From the NCBI GenBank assembly GCA_029252625.1, contig JAQXBA010000125.1:32985-96984 (forward strand): a stretch of 64,000 nt of DNA, in the 5' to 3' direction. Made by a program: the position numbers and the translations under genes. The notes under the pieces were generated by a model. The model was not told where the DNA came from. It saw nothing but the letters and a program-made list of their open reading frames with translations, and did not search any database. Every line of letters starts with the position of its first letter. Within the stretch, counting starts at the first letter, position 1. The stretch comes from Opitutia bacterium. Lineage in GTDB: Bacteria > Verrucomicrobiota > Verrucomicrobiia > Opitutales > Coraliomargaritaceae. Positions 1 to 10,725 of this stretch are shown here, piece by piece.

Positions 1-94
1 GCAGGTTTCCCATTGTGCGGATCCTCTGTTGTGGCGGCCTTTTTCTTTTTTAACACTAGGATCATTGCTTTGCCATCTGCGGCAGGCCTTAGTC

Positions 95-121
95 CTAATT
101 CGTAATTTCTAATTCGTAATT
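95..121 (+). repeat. Tandem direct repeat in the pgk leader
   Basis: The 13-mer CTAATTCGTAATT occurs at 95-107 and again at 109-121, a 14-bp period, ending 8 bases before the pgk start codon. No Shine-Dalgarno sequence lies in this leader. The repeat is AT-rich and should be unstructured; whether it aids ribosome entry or is a chance duplication cannot be told from the sequence. Confidence 0.6.
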
Positions 122-129
122 CAATTACT

Positions 130-1323
130 ATGGCTACTAAATCCATCAAAGACGCCGATCTTTCCGGCAAACGCGTATTTGTCCGTTGTGACTTCAATGT
201 CCCTCTGACAGACGGTGTGATCTCCGACGATTCCCGTATCGTTGCAGCGCTGCCTACGATCCAAAACCTCATCGCTCAAGGCGCGAAAGTCATCCTTTCC
301 AGTCACCTAGGTCGCCCTAAAGGCGAAAAGAACGCGAAATACACACTCGCTCCTGTTGCTGAAGCACTCGCTGCTCAGCTCGGTCAACCCGTGACATTCA
401 TCGAAGACTGCATCGGCGAAGAAGTTGAAGCCGAAGTCGCAAAGCTCGGCGACGGCGAAGTCGCACTCCTCGAAAACGTTCGCTTCTACCAAGGCGAGAC
501 AGACAACGATCCAGAATTTGCTGCATCGCTTGCGAAGCTTGCTGACGCATTCGTCAACGATGCATTCGGTACCGCGCACCGCGCACACGCATCCACTGCA
601 GGTGTTGCAAAATTCCTTTCACCTTGCGTTTGCGGCCTTCTCATCGAGAAAGAGCTCGCATACCTCGGCGAAAAGACCAACAGCCCTGAGCGCCCGCTCA
701 CTGTGATCCTCGGCGGAGCTAAGGTTTCCGATAAGATCAAAGTGATCGATACGCTACTGGAGAAGGCGGACACCATCATCATCGGCGGTGGCATGGCTTA
801 CACATTTAAATTGGCCTTGGGGCAAACCGTAGGGGATTCGCTTAGCGAGCCTGATTTCGTTTCAACTGCGAAAGCAGCACTCGCCAAGGCGAAAGAGAAG
901 GGCGTTAAGTTCCTACTTCCAGTGGATAATATGGTCGTCAAAGGTCTTGATTTCGGCGCAGGCACATTTGCGGATAGCAAAGTGGTTGAAGGCAGCATTC
1001 CAGACGGCTGGGAAGGGGTTGATATCGGCCCGAAGAGTATCGAGCTGTTCAATGCTGAAGTGAAAAACGCCAAGACTGTTCTCTGGAACGGACCTATGGG
1101 TATCTTCGAAATCGAAGCCTGCAACAAGGGCACATTCGCAGTCGCCAAGACCATCGCGGATTCCGACGCATGCTCCATCATCGGTGGCGGTGATTCCGTG
1201 AAAGCTATTAAAATGGCTGGCTACGGTGACCAAGTTACATTCATGAGCACTGGTGGTGGCGCTTCTCTCGAGTTCCTCGAAGGAAAAGAGCTACCAGGTG
1301 TATCAGCACTCGACCAAGCTTAA
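130..1323 (+). CDS. pgk: Phosphoglycerate kinase
   Basis: Cytoplasmic glycolytic enzyme that transfers phosphate between 1,3-bisphosphoglycerate and ADP. The 397 residues equal the usual bacterial length. The N-terminal substrate motif RCDFNVPL is at residues 19-26, the SSHLGRPKG loop is near 57-65, and the C-terminal nucleotide-binding GGGDS and STGGGASLEFLEGK segments are near 354 and 375. The ATG at 130 is chosen because the protein begins in register with the family; no Shine-Dalgarno precedes it. tpiA follows after 40 bases on the same strand, so the two glycolytic genes probably share a transcript that ends at the terminator at 2169. A gapdh gene would be expected upstream, outside the window. 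Confidence 0.98.
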   Translation: MATKSIKDADLSGKRVFVRCDFNVPLTDGVISDDSRIVAALPTIQNLIAQGAKVILSSHLGRPKGEKNAKYTLAPVAEALAAQLGQPVTFIEDCIGEEVEAEVAKLGDGEVALLENVRFYQGETDNDPEFAASLAKLADAFVNDAFGTAHRAHASTAGVAKFLSPCVCGLLIEKELAYLGEKTNSPERPLTVILGGAKVSDKIKVIDTLLEKADTIIIGGGMAYTFKLALGQTVGDSLSEPDFVSTAKAALAKAKEKGVKFLLPVDNMVVKGLDFGAGTFADSKVVEGSIPDGWEGVDIGPKSIELFNAEVKNAKTVLWNGPMGIFEIEACNKGTFAVAKTIADSDACSIIGGGDSVKAIKMAGYGDQVTFMSTGGGASLEFLEGKELPGVSALDQA

Positions 1324-1363
1324 ACTAACTTCTATCTCCTGAATTCTAAATTCTTTAAAAACT

Positions 1364-2143
1364 ATGAGTAAATCATCACGTAAATACCTCATTGCAGGTA
1401 ACTGGAAAATGAACTTGAACTCTGCAGAAGGCGCAGAGCTCGCTAAAGACGTTGTCAGCATCGTTGGCCCACAAACAGACGTAGCCGTCTGTGTGTGCCC
1501 AACTTTCACTACACTGGAGTCCGTCTCCAAGGTCGTGAACGAGTCCAACGTTCAACTCGGTGCGCAAAACATGAGCTTCGAAGCTTCTGGTGCATACACA
1601 GGTGAGATCTCTGCTGAGATGCTTCGTCACCTGTTCTGCAACTTCGTCATCCTCGGTCACTCCGAGCGCCGCGAATACTTCGGTGAAACCGACGCAATCG
1701 TAAACAAGAAGACAATCGCTGCACTTGCAGCAAACTTGAAGCCAATCGTCTGCATCGGTGAAACACTTGATGAGCGTGAAGCTGGTAAGGTTAACGAAGT
1801 CATCAAGACTCAACTCGAAGGCGCACTCGTCGGTGTGACTGCAGACGCTGCTGATACATTGGTAGTTGCATACGAGCCAGTCTGGGCGATTGGCACAGGC
1901 AAGACTGCGACACCCGAAATGGCCGAAGAAGTGCACGCGGAAATTCGTCGCCTCCTCGCTGGCCTTATCGGCACAGAAGCCGCAGAGAAGGTGCGTATCC
2001 TTTATGGAGGTTCCATGAAGCCAGCCAATGCACCTGAGCTTCTCGCTCAAAATAACATCGACGGTGGTCTTATTGGCGGCGCAGCACTAAAGGCCAACGA
2101 CTTTGCTGGTATCATCGAAGCAGCTGTCGAGCTCTCTAAGTAG
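1364..2143 (+). CDS. tpiA: Triosephosphate isomerase
   Basis: Interconverts dihydroxyacetone phosphate and glyceraldehyde 3-phosphate in the cytoplasm. The 259 residues carry the AGNWKMN motif (residues 11-17, with the substrate Asn and Lys), the catalytic His in GHSERR (about 98-103), the catalytic Glu in AYEPVWAIGTG (about 172-182) and the phosphate-binding YGGS loop near 215. This is a normal-length member of the family. It lies 40 bases behind pgk and is followed after 25 bases by a strong intrinsic terminator, so it closes the glycolytic transcript. The leader is A/T-rich (ttctttaaaaact before ATG) without a Shine-Dalgarno. secG, a frequent neighbour of tpiA in many bacteria, is absent here. 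Confidence 0.98.
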   Translation: MSKSSRKYLIAGNWKMNLNSAEGAELAKDVVSIVGPQTDVAVCVCPTFTTLESVSKVVNESNVQLGAQNMSFEASGAYTGEISAEMLRHLFCNFVILGHSERREYFGETDAIVNKKTIAALAANLKPIVCIGETLDEREAGKVNEVIKTQLEGALVGVTADAADTLVVAYEPVWAIGTGKTATPEMAEEVHAEIRRLLAGLIGTEAAEKVRILYGGSMKPANAPELLAQNNIDGGLIGGAALKANDFAGIIEAAVELSK

Positions 2144-2168
2144 TCGTTTTCGAGTACAAACTTTCACC

Positions 2169-2198
2169 AGCCGGAGCAGAAACGCTCCGGCTTTTTTT
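2169..2198 (+). terminator. Rho-independent terminator after tpiA
   Basis: A perfect 9-bp stem AGCCGGAGC / GCTCCGGCT with loop AGAAAC is followed by a run of six further T. It lies 25 bases after the tpiA stop and ends the pgk-tpiA transcript. Confidence 0.93.
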
Positions 2199-2255
2199 GG
2201 TTCATCCTCGATTAGCGAAAAGGTATAGCAAGTAAACGGACTTAAAGCAGGTCGA

Positions 2256-2734
2256 ATGATGTTGGGTGTGTTGCTAGAACTCGCGGGGGAGGAGACGACT
2301 GTGATGTTGATTTCGTGAACTCGTGGGACGATGTGCCAGGTGAAGATAGCCAGCACCCCAAAGGGCAAGGCGGTTAAAATTGTGGCACCTTTGTTGAGCA
2401 CAATGCCGCATGATATTCCAGTGAAAGTAATCTTTATGCAACGTGATGCTCGTGAAGTGATTGATTCGCAGCGCACAATGCTTGAGCGAGACGGTAAGCA
2501 AGGTGCGGCGGTTGATGATCGCGCAGTCGCGCAGGTTTATGCGGCGCAGCTTGAAGCTGTGGGTCGGCGTATTGTTGAAGCGTACCCTAAATGGAGCTAT
2601 TGGCAGTGGACTTTGTTGACGCAGTTAATCAACCCGCTGGCGTGTCAAATTCTGTGAATGCCTTCCTTGGAGGATCTCTCGACGAAGCGAAGATGGCATC
2701 CGTAGACGATAAGCGACTCTATCGATCTAAATAA
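2256..2734 (+). pseudogene. Frameshifted remnant of a sulfotransferase-like protein
   Basis: Pieces in two reading frames together resemble a sulfotransferase-family protein of PVC bacteria. One frame gives MMLGVLLELAGEE from 2256 (stop at 2316). The next frame gives a short DVDFVNSWDD stretch from 2303. The first frame then returns around 2350-2590 with KAVKIVAPLL and VIFMQRDAREVIDSQRTML, which fits the phosphoadenosine-binding R-x-x-x-E-V-x-x-S-Q type region. From 2591 the other frame gives MELLAVDFVDAVNQP and NAFLGGSLDEAKM to a stop at 2732. The longest open piece alone (2331-2657) lacks both ends of the fold. I infer at least two to three frameshifts in a once intact gene. The family match is from memory of sequence style, not a search; a very error-prone assembly is the alternative. 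Confidence 0.7.
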
Positions 2735-3040
2735 AGAGTTGAAATACGAAATTTAGATCTATTCGCAAAGAGGCCCGTATTTAAATTAGTTAATACCAAT
2801 GAGCTATCGATTCACATCAGAGCCCGACGAATCGCCGCAGAGCTTTTAAAATCAACTTCTCCGCACGATTAGTCCTTGGTGTGGGTTATTCGTCGTACCA
2901 GTAGGACTCCGTTCAGACCACCGATGGAGTGGCCGTCCTTTGGGCAAAGCGGTTCGACCGCTTTCTGGTTGATTCCTAGAGCGAGAACGCCAAGTTTCTT
3001 TTTTTTCAATAAAGACAACCACACACGACACTTATACTTT
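2735..3040. other. Intergenic region upstream of fabD
   Basis: About 300 bases with no convincing gene. It contains a perfect 8-bp hairpin AAAGCGGT-TCG-ACCGCTTT at 2946-2964 and a T-rich stretch at 2996-3007 just before fabD. The block around 2870-3000 differs in style from its surroundings and may be a copy of a dispersed intergenic element; this is a guess that a genome self-comparison would settle. Confidence 0.5.
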
Positions 3041-3946
3041 ATGGCAACAGGACTTCTTTTTTCCGGGCAAGGCGCACAATTCGTGGGCATGGGCCGTTCT
3101 CTTTATGAGAGCTCTGCAATCGCTAGATCCCTCTATGATGAGGCCAACGAAATCCTTGGCTGGGATCTCAAAACACTTTGCTTCGAAGGCCCCGATGAGG
3201 CGCTGACCGAAACAAAGGTCTGCCAGCCAGCCCTTTATGTGCAAGGCTATGCACTTTTTAGTATTTTAAAGGACGCTGGCAAACTCGAGGATGTGACTGC
3301 TGCCTGTGGCTTGAGCCTCGGTGAGCTGACTGCACTGGCAGCAGCGGGCGTGTTTGATTTCGCCACCGGCCTTAAGCTGGTGGCAGAGCGTGGGCGCTTG
3401 ATGCAGCTCGCTTGCGACGCGACCAAGGGTGGCATGGCTGCCGTAATCGGTGGCACACATGAGGATGTGCAAACATTTTGTGATGAGTTCGACATCGAGA
3501 TCGCTAACCTCAACTGCCCAGGGCAAATCGTCATTTCTGGTGACAATGTGAAGGTGCTCGAAGCAGTTGCAGCTTCCAAGGGACGTTTCAAGCTCTGCAA
3601 GCCACTCAATGTGGCAGGTGCCTATCACAGTAAATTGATGATGTCGGCACGTGATGCCTTTGCTGAATTTATCAAAGACTTCGACTTCAAAGCACCTGAA
3701 ATCGCAGTTTACACCAATGTCACCGGTGAGCGCATCAGCGCTCCGCAGGCAATTAAGGATGCATTGGTGGCGCAGGTCGTGTCTTCGGTGCGTTTCGAGG
3801 ATGACCTTTGCAATATGGCTGCCGAAAACGACTTGAGCGACTTCTACGAGTGTGGCCCGGGCAAGGTGCTCGCTGGTTTCGCAAAGCGCATCGACCGTTC
3901 CCTCAACATCACTTCGGTGTCTGAGTTCAGCGATTTATCAGGGTAG
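3041..3946 (+). CDS. fabD: Malonyl CoA-acyl carrier protein transacylase
   Basis: Loads malonyl groups from CoA onto acyl carrier protein for fatty acid synthesis in the cytoplasm. The 301-residue protein starts MATGLLFSGQGAQ, giving the family GQGAQ oxyanion loop at 9-13. The active serine is Ser92 in GLSLGE (the GHSLGE motif with Leu for His), and the partner His is in AGAYHSKLM near 201. The open frame extends upstream to 2876, but ATG 3041 is preferred because everything upstream is unlike the family. No other fab gene is adjacent, so the gene seems to be a single transcription unit closed by the terminator at 3993. No Shine-Dalgarno is visible. Confidence 0.95.
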   Translation: MATGLLFSGQGAQFVGMGRSLYESSAIARSLYDEANEILGWDLKTLCFEGPDEALTETKVCQPALYVQGYALFSILKDAGKLEDVTAACGLSLGELTALAAAGVFDFATGLKLVAERGRLMQLACDATKGGMAAVIGGTHEDVQTFCDEFDIEIANLNCPGQIVISGDNVKVLEAVAASKGRFKLCKPLNVAGAYHSKLMMSARDAFAEFIKDFDFKAPEIAVYTNVTGERISAPQAIKDALVAQVVSSVRFEDDLCNMAAENDLSDFYECGPGKVLAGFAKRIDRSLNITSVSEFSDLSG

Positions 3947-3992
3947 TTTTTGAGATGGTGATCCCTGAGATCGCCACAATCTGGAACCATTT

Positions 3993-4023
3993 GAAGCGCG
4001 GACCTCACAGTCCGCGCTTCTTT
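3993..4023 (+). terminator. Probable intrinsic terminator after fabD
   Basis: A perfect 11-bp stem GAAGCGCGGAC / GTCCGCGCTTC with loop CTCACA is followed by only three T. The stem is very stable but the U tract is short, so termination may be partial and some transcripts may run into lepA, 64 bases on. Confidence 0.7.
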
Positions 4024-4087
4024 GCTGTATTTCGACGTTGAAGTTTTCTCAAAGCACGCGATCTTAACGCGCTTCCTGCCTTTTTAC

Positions 4088-5899
<1,812 letters not shown>

Positions 5900-5966
5900 G
5901 CATCGTTCAACATTGACCTAGGTTCGCCGGAGATGGCGCAGCAATATTTGAGTCCCCCCAATATCC

Positions 5967-7196
5967 ATGAAAAAGTTACGCAAACAAGCAAAAGAACTAC
6001 TCCACGCGGCCACTAAGGTTTACCACTACCGTCGCGATGTCACTTCGGCGGCTCGATTGCAGGAACTCGAAAAGAGTGTCACTGAAATCGAGATGATGAT
6101 TGCCGACAAATCCACAGAGTCGGTTCCATTTCAAGCAGCGATGAATCGTCTCGATGCTTTACTTCGCAAGATCGGTGGTAAGCTTCATCCGAAAACTTTT
6201 TGGAGTGATAATCTAGAAGTGATCTTGGTCGCTGCGATTTTAGTCATTGGCGTGCGCACGTTCTTTTTTCAGCCCTTCATCATTCCAACCAATTCGATGT
6301 ATCCGACTTACAGCGGCATGAACACTGCTGTCTATGCATCAAGTGAATCATCACCGAACACCCTGCGAAAGGTGTTTAATAAGCTGACCTTGGGAGCTAA
6401 ACATAAAAGCCTCATTGCTGAAGATTCTGGCCCCGTCTCATTGCTGTTACTTCCAAATCCAAAAACGGGTAAAGTCGGGACCAGTCGCCCAGTGTCCTAT
6501 CGTAAATATTTTTTCCTGCCTGCAACTCGAGCAGAATATGTCTTCTCGGTCGGCGGCACACTGCAATCAATTCAAGTTCCAGCAGAATATGATATGCTCT
6601 CTGCTATTCGACAGTTCTTCCCTGATTCCAACCTGACGATGCCCGTGCCATCACGGGAGAGTCCCAGTGGTCAAGCCTTGGCATTAAACCACACGGCCAA
6701 AGCAGGCGATTCGCTCGTACGCTTCGACATCACACTCGGCGATGCATTGTTCGTCGACCGCATTAGCTACCATTTTAAGCGCCCTAAGGCGGGCGATCCA
6801 TTCGTCTTTCGCACCAATGATATTCGCGCAGAGCTTGGACGCCTAACAGGTGATTACAGTGACAAATATTACATCAAACGCATCGGCGGCATCGGCGGCG
6901 AATCTCTTGAGATTAAGGAGGGAGGTCTATTCGTCGACGGTGCGCCGCGTGATGAAGTCGAAGCCTTTGCTCGTAATGCTGCGAAGGAGGACGAGTATGG
7001 TGGTTATATCAACCACACGCTTCTGGCAGAAGACCGAGTGCTTGAAATTCCAGACGATAAGTTTGTCGCACTCGGGGATAATTCAGCCAACAGTCTGGAT
7101 AGCCGTTATTGGGGCTTCGTTCCAGAACGCTCCGTAATCGGCAAAGCCATCTTCATCTACTACCCATTCACCAAGCGCTGGGGCATCGCGGAGTAG
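5967..7196 (+). CDS. lepB: Signal peptidase I with N-terminal coiled region and large insertion
   Basis: Membrane-bound serine protease that removes signal peptides from exported proteins. Residues 1-75 are charged and helical, the single clear membrane segment is about 84-103, and catalytic Ser110 sits in PTNSMYPT. General-base Lys304 is in YYIKRIGG. The closing box GDNSANSLDSRYWGFVP is near 370-386. At 409 residues it is much longer than typical signal peptidases. Ser and Lys are separated by 194 residues because of an inserted block at about 120-250, and there is a further N-terminal extension. It follows lepA by 67 bases and is likely cotranscribed. Both catalytic residues are intact, so it should be active. 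Confidence 0.95.
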   Translation: MKKLRKQAKELLHAATKVYHYRRDVTSAARLQELEKSVTEIEMMIADKSTESVPFQAAMNRLDALLRKIGGKLHPKTFWSDNLEVILVAAILVIGVRTFFFQPFIIPTNSMYPTYSGMNTAVYASSESSPNTLRKVFNKLTLGAKHKSLIAEDSGPVSLLLLPNPKTGKVGTSRPVSYRKYFFLPATRAEYVFSVGGTLQSIQVPAEYDMLSAIRQFFPDSNLTMPVPSRESPSGQALALNHTAKAGDSLVRFDITLGDALFVDRISYHFKRPKAGDPFVFRTNDIRAELGRLTGDYSDKYYIKRIGGIGGESLEIKEGGLFVDGAPRDEVEAFARNAAKEDEYGGYINHTLLAEDRVLEIPDDKFVALGDNSANSLDSRYWGFVPERSVIGKAIFIYYPFTKRWGIAE

Positions 7197-7415
7197 TGGG
7201 GAAGAGGCTTGCGAAGGGAGGGCGCAGAAATCTTGAGGTCGAGGTTTGTTAAATACGTGGTTTACCTTGTGAGAAGTGTATAGTGCGTAACCTGGTGAAT
7301 CGGGAATACGCCGTTGCAACCCGAAAAATCGCGTTTTACATCATAACTTGCATGTTATTTTCCATGTGACAGCTCACTTGCCTAACTTCCTATTCCAGCT
7401 ATTATTTTCTCAGAA

Positions 7416-8636
7416 ATGAGCAGTACACCACGTAACATCGCCATCATTGGTGGTGGCCCTGCAGGCCTGCGTGCCGCGGAGGTCGCCGCCGCAACGGGTG
7501 CCTTTGTCACTGTTTTTGACGCCAAGCCATCAGTCGGACGTAAGTTCCTCGTCGCGGGTAAGAGTGGGCTCAACATCACCAACAGCGCTGACTTCGAGCC
7601 GTTTGTCGAGCAGTATTCGGGCAAGGATTTACCTGACGATCAGTGGCGTAAGCAGCTCGCCGCTTTTGACAACACCGCGATGGGTAAATGGGCGAAATCA
7701 CTCGGCATCAATACTTTTGCAACGAGCGGCGGTAAAGTCTTTCCAGAAACGAAGAAGGCTGCGCCGATCCTACGTCGCTGGGTGCAGCGACTGCGCGAAA
7801 TGGGCGTCGATTTTCAAATGAACCACCAGTGGCTAGACTTACAGAAGAAGGGTGAGTCAATTGAGCTCGAGATTGAATGCAAAGAGGGTGTCTTTAATCA
7901 GGATTTTGATGCAATCGTATTGGCCATGGGCGGAGCGTCCTGGCCGAAGACCGGATCCACGGGCAAATGGGTGCCAATTCTCGAACAACACGGCATTACG
8001 GTCGAAACGTTGCAATCCGCCAATTGTGGCTGGGAATGTGACTGGACCGACGAAACTCGCATAGTCGCTGAGGCTTGTCCGTTACACAATATCCACGTGC
8101 GTGTGGGCGAGGAGCTACAGATCGGCGAATTATTGATCACACGGTATGGGCTCGAGGGCGCACCGATCTACGCGTTAGCACAGACCTTACGTAGAATGGC
8201 TGCACCCGAAATCGTGATTGATTTTAAACCGACATTTACCATCGAACGACTCGTCCATAAAATGGAATCGGCACGCAAGGATTTCTTCAAAGAAGCCCAG
8301 CTACGCTGGAAATTAAGCATGGGTGCCTGTGCGATTATCCGGCAGCTATATGGCGAAATAGATTCCGCGCAGCAGTTGGCCAAAATAGTTAAAGCGTGTC
8401 GCATACCTTTGAGTGGGCCACGCCCAATTGATGAAGTTATTTCCACCAGCGGCGGCGTCGCATGGGACGAGCTCGATGCAAACTTGATGCTTAAGAAACT
8501 ACCCAATGTTTATTGCGCGGGTGAAATGATCGATTGGGAAGCACCCACAGGCGGATTCCTCATGCAAGGCTGTTTTGCCACAGGCAATTCAGCGGGCTTA
8601 GCTGCAGCTAAGGTCCAACCTTATTTAAATACATGA
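7416..8636 (+). CDS. FAD-dependent oxidoreductase of the HI0933/PP4765-like flavoprotein family
   Basis: A 406-residue flavoprotein. The N-terminal dinucleotide-binding GGGPAG motif is at 12-17, followed by the family signature GRKFLVAGKSGLNITNS near 47-63. A second signature near the C-terminus (STSGGVAWDELDANLML and YCAGEMIDWEAPTGGF) fits the TIGR03862-type group of BaiN/YhiN-related proteins. The substrate of this group is not established, so only a redox role can be stated. The gene has 219 bases of upstream space without a clear promoter and is 79 bases ahead of the sulfatase. A distant paralogue is encoded at 27173-28465. The start at ATG 7416 puts the FAD motif at the usual distance from the N-terminus. 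Confidence 0.88.
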   Translation: MSSTPRNIAIIGGGPAGLRAAEVAAATGAFVTVFDAKPSVGRKFLVAGKSGLNITNSADFEPFVEQYSGKDLPDDQWRKQLAAFDNTAMGKWAKSLGINTFATSGGKVFPETKKAAPILRRWVQRLREMGVDFQMNHQWLDLQKKGESIELEIECKEGVFNQDFDAIVLAMGGASWPKTGSTGKWVPILEQHGITVETLQSANCGWECDWTDETRIVAEACPLHNIHVRVGEELQIGELLITRYGLEGAPIYALAQTLRRMAAPEIVIDFKPTFTIERLVHKMESARKDFFKEAQLRWKLSMGACAIIRQLYGEIDSAQQLAKIVKACRIPLSGPRPIDEVISTSGGVAWDELDANLMLKKLPNVYCAGEMIDWEAPTGGFLMQGCFATGNSAGLAAAKVQPYLNT

Positions 8637-8715
8637 TTCGCACAATATATATTATGTCTAATTTGTTTTTTAGCGATCACTTTGAATCACTACGTTTTAC
8701 CTTACTCCGCAAGTC

Positions 8716-10539
8716 ATGAGTTTACCCCTTATTGTCCTGTTTTCGCTCTGTTCGCTGTGGTCGCAGGCGTTCACATCGACACTAGAAGATCGTCCGAATA
8801 TTCTTTGGCTTGTATCTGAGGATAACAGTGTCAGCTGGGTCGGTTGTTACGGAAACCCTTATGCGCAAACACCGAACATTGATCACTTGGCTGCGGAGGG
8901 ATTTCAATATATGCACGCTTACGCCAGTGCCCCGGTCTGCGCGCCTTCACGTTCAACCTGGATTACTGGAATCAATGCACTGTCTATGGGCACACATCCG
9001 ATGCGCAGCCGTTATCAAATACCGCATGATCAAATCGCATATTTCCCAGATCTGCTTAAATCCAATGGCTACACTGTCGGTAATTGTCGAAAGACCGATT
9101 ATAATATTGGCGGACGTGACGATAACGATTGCTGGGATAACACGGGTCAAGTCGATTGGCAGGTTCTGAAGCAAAATCAGCCTTTTTTCCAGGTCATCAA
9201 TTTCTCCGCCTCTCATGAGAGTCGGGCCTTTGGCGAGGTCGGTAATACTGATCACGACCCAACGCTCACTACCCTACGCGCTTACCATCCAGATTTACCT
9301 GCAATACGCCAAAATTACGCTCATTATCATGATGCTGTGGCCAAGATGGATGCCGAGATTGGCGCAGCGTTGCAAGCGCTTGAGAAGTCTGGAATGTCGC
9401 AGGATACCATTGTTATTTATAACTCTGACCACGGTGGTGTGTTGCCACGCAGTAAACGATTCCTGTTTAGCTCGGGGTTGCATTGTCCATTGATCGTGCG
9501 CATCCCAGCGCGCTACAAAGCACTTTGGCCCGCACCACAAATTGGCGCACAAATCGATCGCCTCGTCAGTTTTGTTGATATGCCGAAAACTTGGCTGGGC
9601 ATCACATCGACTCCAGTACCTACAACCATGCAAGGCACAACGTTTCTCGGTAACACGACTGAACCTGAGCCAGAATTCTGCTTTTCATTCCGCGGACGCA
9701 TGGATGAGCGTAATGAGAATGCTCGCTCAGTCACGGATGGTCGTTATCTATATATCCGTAATTACATGCCCTACGCACCTTGGATGCAGCAACTCGGCTT
9801 CCTGTGGAAAATGAAGGCGACGCAGGTCTGGATGAAGCATGCCGCATCTGGTAATGCCAGCGAGCTCGAAGCCCGTTTCTTTAAGCCTAAGGGCTGGACT
9901 GAAGAACTCTACGATGTGAGTAGAGATCCTGATAATATCAATAACTTGATCGAGAGCCCCGAATATCAGACAGTCGCTGCTCTTATGCGGACAGGCTTGC
10001 GTCAGTGGCAAACTGAAATTTTTGACGCTGGCCTTCTGCCGGAATCGGAAAGTGTGAGACGTGCGGCTGAACACGGCCTCACAATCTATGAAATGGTGCG
10101 CGATCCGAAACTCTATAACCTCCAGGCGCTACTCAACGCCGCCGATGTTGCTCTGACGACTGATATCACTGAACTACCAAAACTCCGCGCCCTGCTTAGC
10201 AGTTCAGACTTAGGCTTACGTTACTGGGGCATCGTCGGTTGCTTTTTACTAAATGATGTCGAGTCGGCTCAAATAGCTCTAGATGACGAGTCACACGAAG
10301 TTCGAGTTATGGCCGCGTGGATGTTGATTAAAAATGGGCGGCAAGCCGAAGGCCTTAAAGTTCTGCGCTCGATGCTGGCTGAGAAATCCTACGCAACGTT
10401 GAAAATACTCAACATCATCGACTGGATAGGCGCTGATGCCGCCCCGCTCTTGCCTTTGATTGATTCACTCAAATTGGATAAATATGAAGCTAGGATGCAG
10501 GAGACACTGCGTAAGAAGTTCAATGCGGATGCTCGATGA
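8716..10539 (+). CDS. Secreted S1-family sulfatase with C-terminal HEAT-like repeats
   Basis: A 607-residue arylsulfatase-superfamily enzyme expected to hydrolyse sulfate esters or N-sulfates of polysaccharides outside the cytoplasm. A hydrophobic signal peptide covers about residues 1-20. The N-terminal metal-binding region RPNILWLVSEDN follows. The C-x-P-S-R motif is at Cys75-Ala-Pro-Ser-Arg79, with Cys as the residue to be converted to formylglycine. A second metal site is NSDHGGV near 238. The catalytic part resembles the heparan N-sulfatase-like S1 sulfatases (family-level recognition only). Residues from about 480 on are helical and repetitive, HEAT-like. No sulfatase-maturing enzyme or glycan-uptake gene is adjacent, so the substrate cannot be inferred from context. 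Confidence 0.92.
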   Translation: MSLPLIVLFSLCSLWSQAFTSTLEDRPNILWLVSEDNSVSWVGCYGNPYAQTPNIDHLAAEGFQYMHAYASAPVCAPSRSTWITGINALSMGTHPMRSRYQIPHDQIAYFPDLLKSNGYTVGNCRKTDYNIGGRDDNDCWDNTGQVDWQVLKQNQPFFQVINFSASHESRAFGEVGNTDHDPTLTTLRAYHPDLPAIRQNYAHYHDAVAKMDAEIGAALQALEKSGMSQDTIVIYNSDHGGVLPRSKRFLFSSGLHCPLIVRIPARYKALWPAPQIGAQIDRLVSFVDMPKTWLGITSTPVPTTMQGTTFLGNTTEPEPEFCFSFRGRMDERNENARSVTDGRYLYIRNYMPYAPWMQQLGFLWKMKATQVWMKHAASGNASELEARFFKPKGWTEELYDVSRDPDNINNLIESPEYQTVAALMRTGLRQWQTEIFDAGLLPESESVRRAAEHGLTIYEMVRDPKLYNLQALLNAADVALTTDITELPKLRALLSSSDLGLRYWGIVGCFLLNDVESAQIALDDESHEVRVMAAWMLIKNGRQAEGLKVLRSMLAEKSYATLKILNIIDWIGADAAPLLPLIDSLKLDKYEARMQETLRKKFNADAR

Positions 10540-10725
10540 ATTTTGGGGAATAACCGCGCGACTATCTTCTTTTACACTGAGGCACTGGCTGCGAAGCGCT
10601 TCTACTCAAATGCTCAATGCTTTTCAGTTCGCAGATAGCTCTCCGAATTCAACCATCTAACGCTCCGCCAATAAACTGTATTGCTACCTACGTACATATG
10701 CGTTCCTTGTTCGGCAGCATACATT

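Noticed and set aside
1376..2050. 224-codon open frame antisense to tpiA
   Set aside because: It is a shadow of the highly conserved tpiA frame, with Cys-rich composition and no domain.
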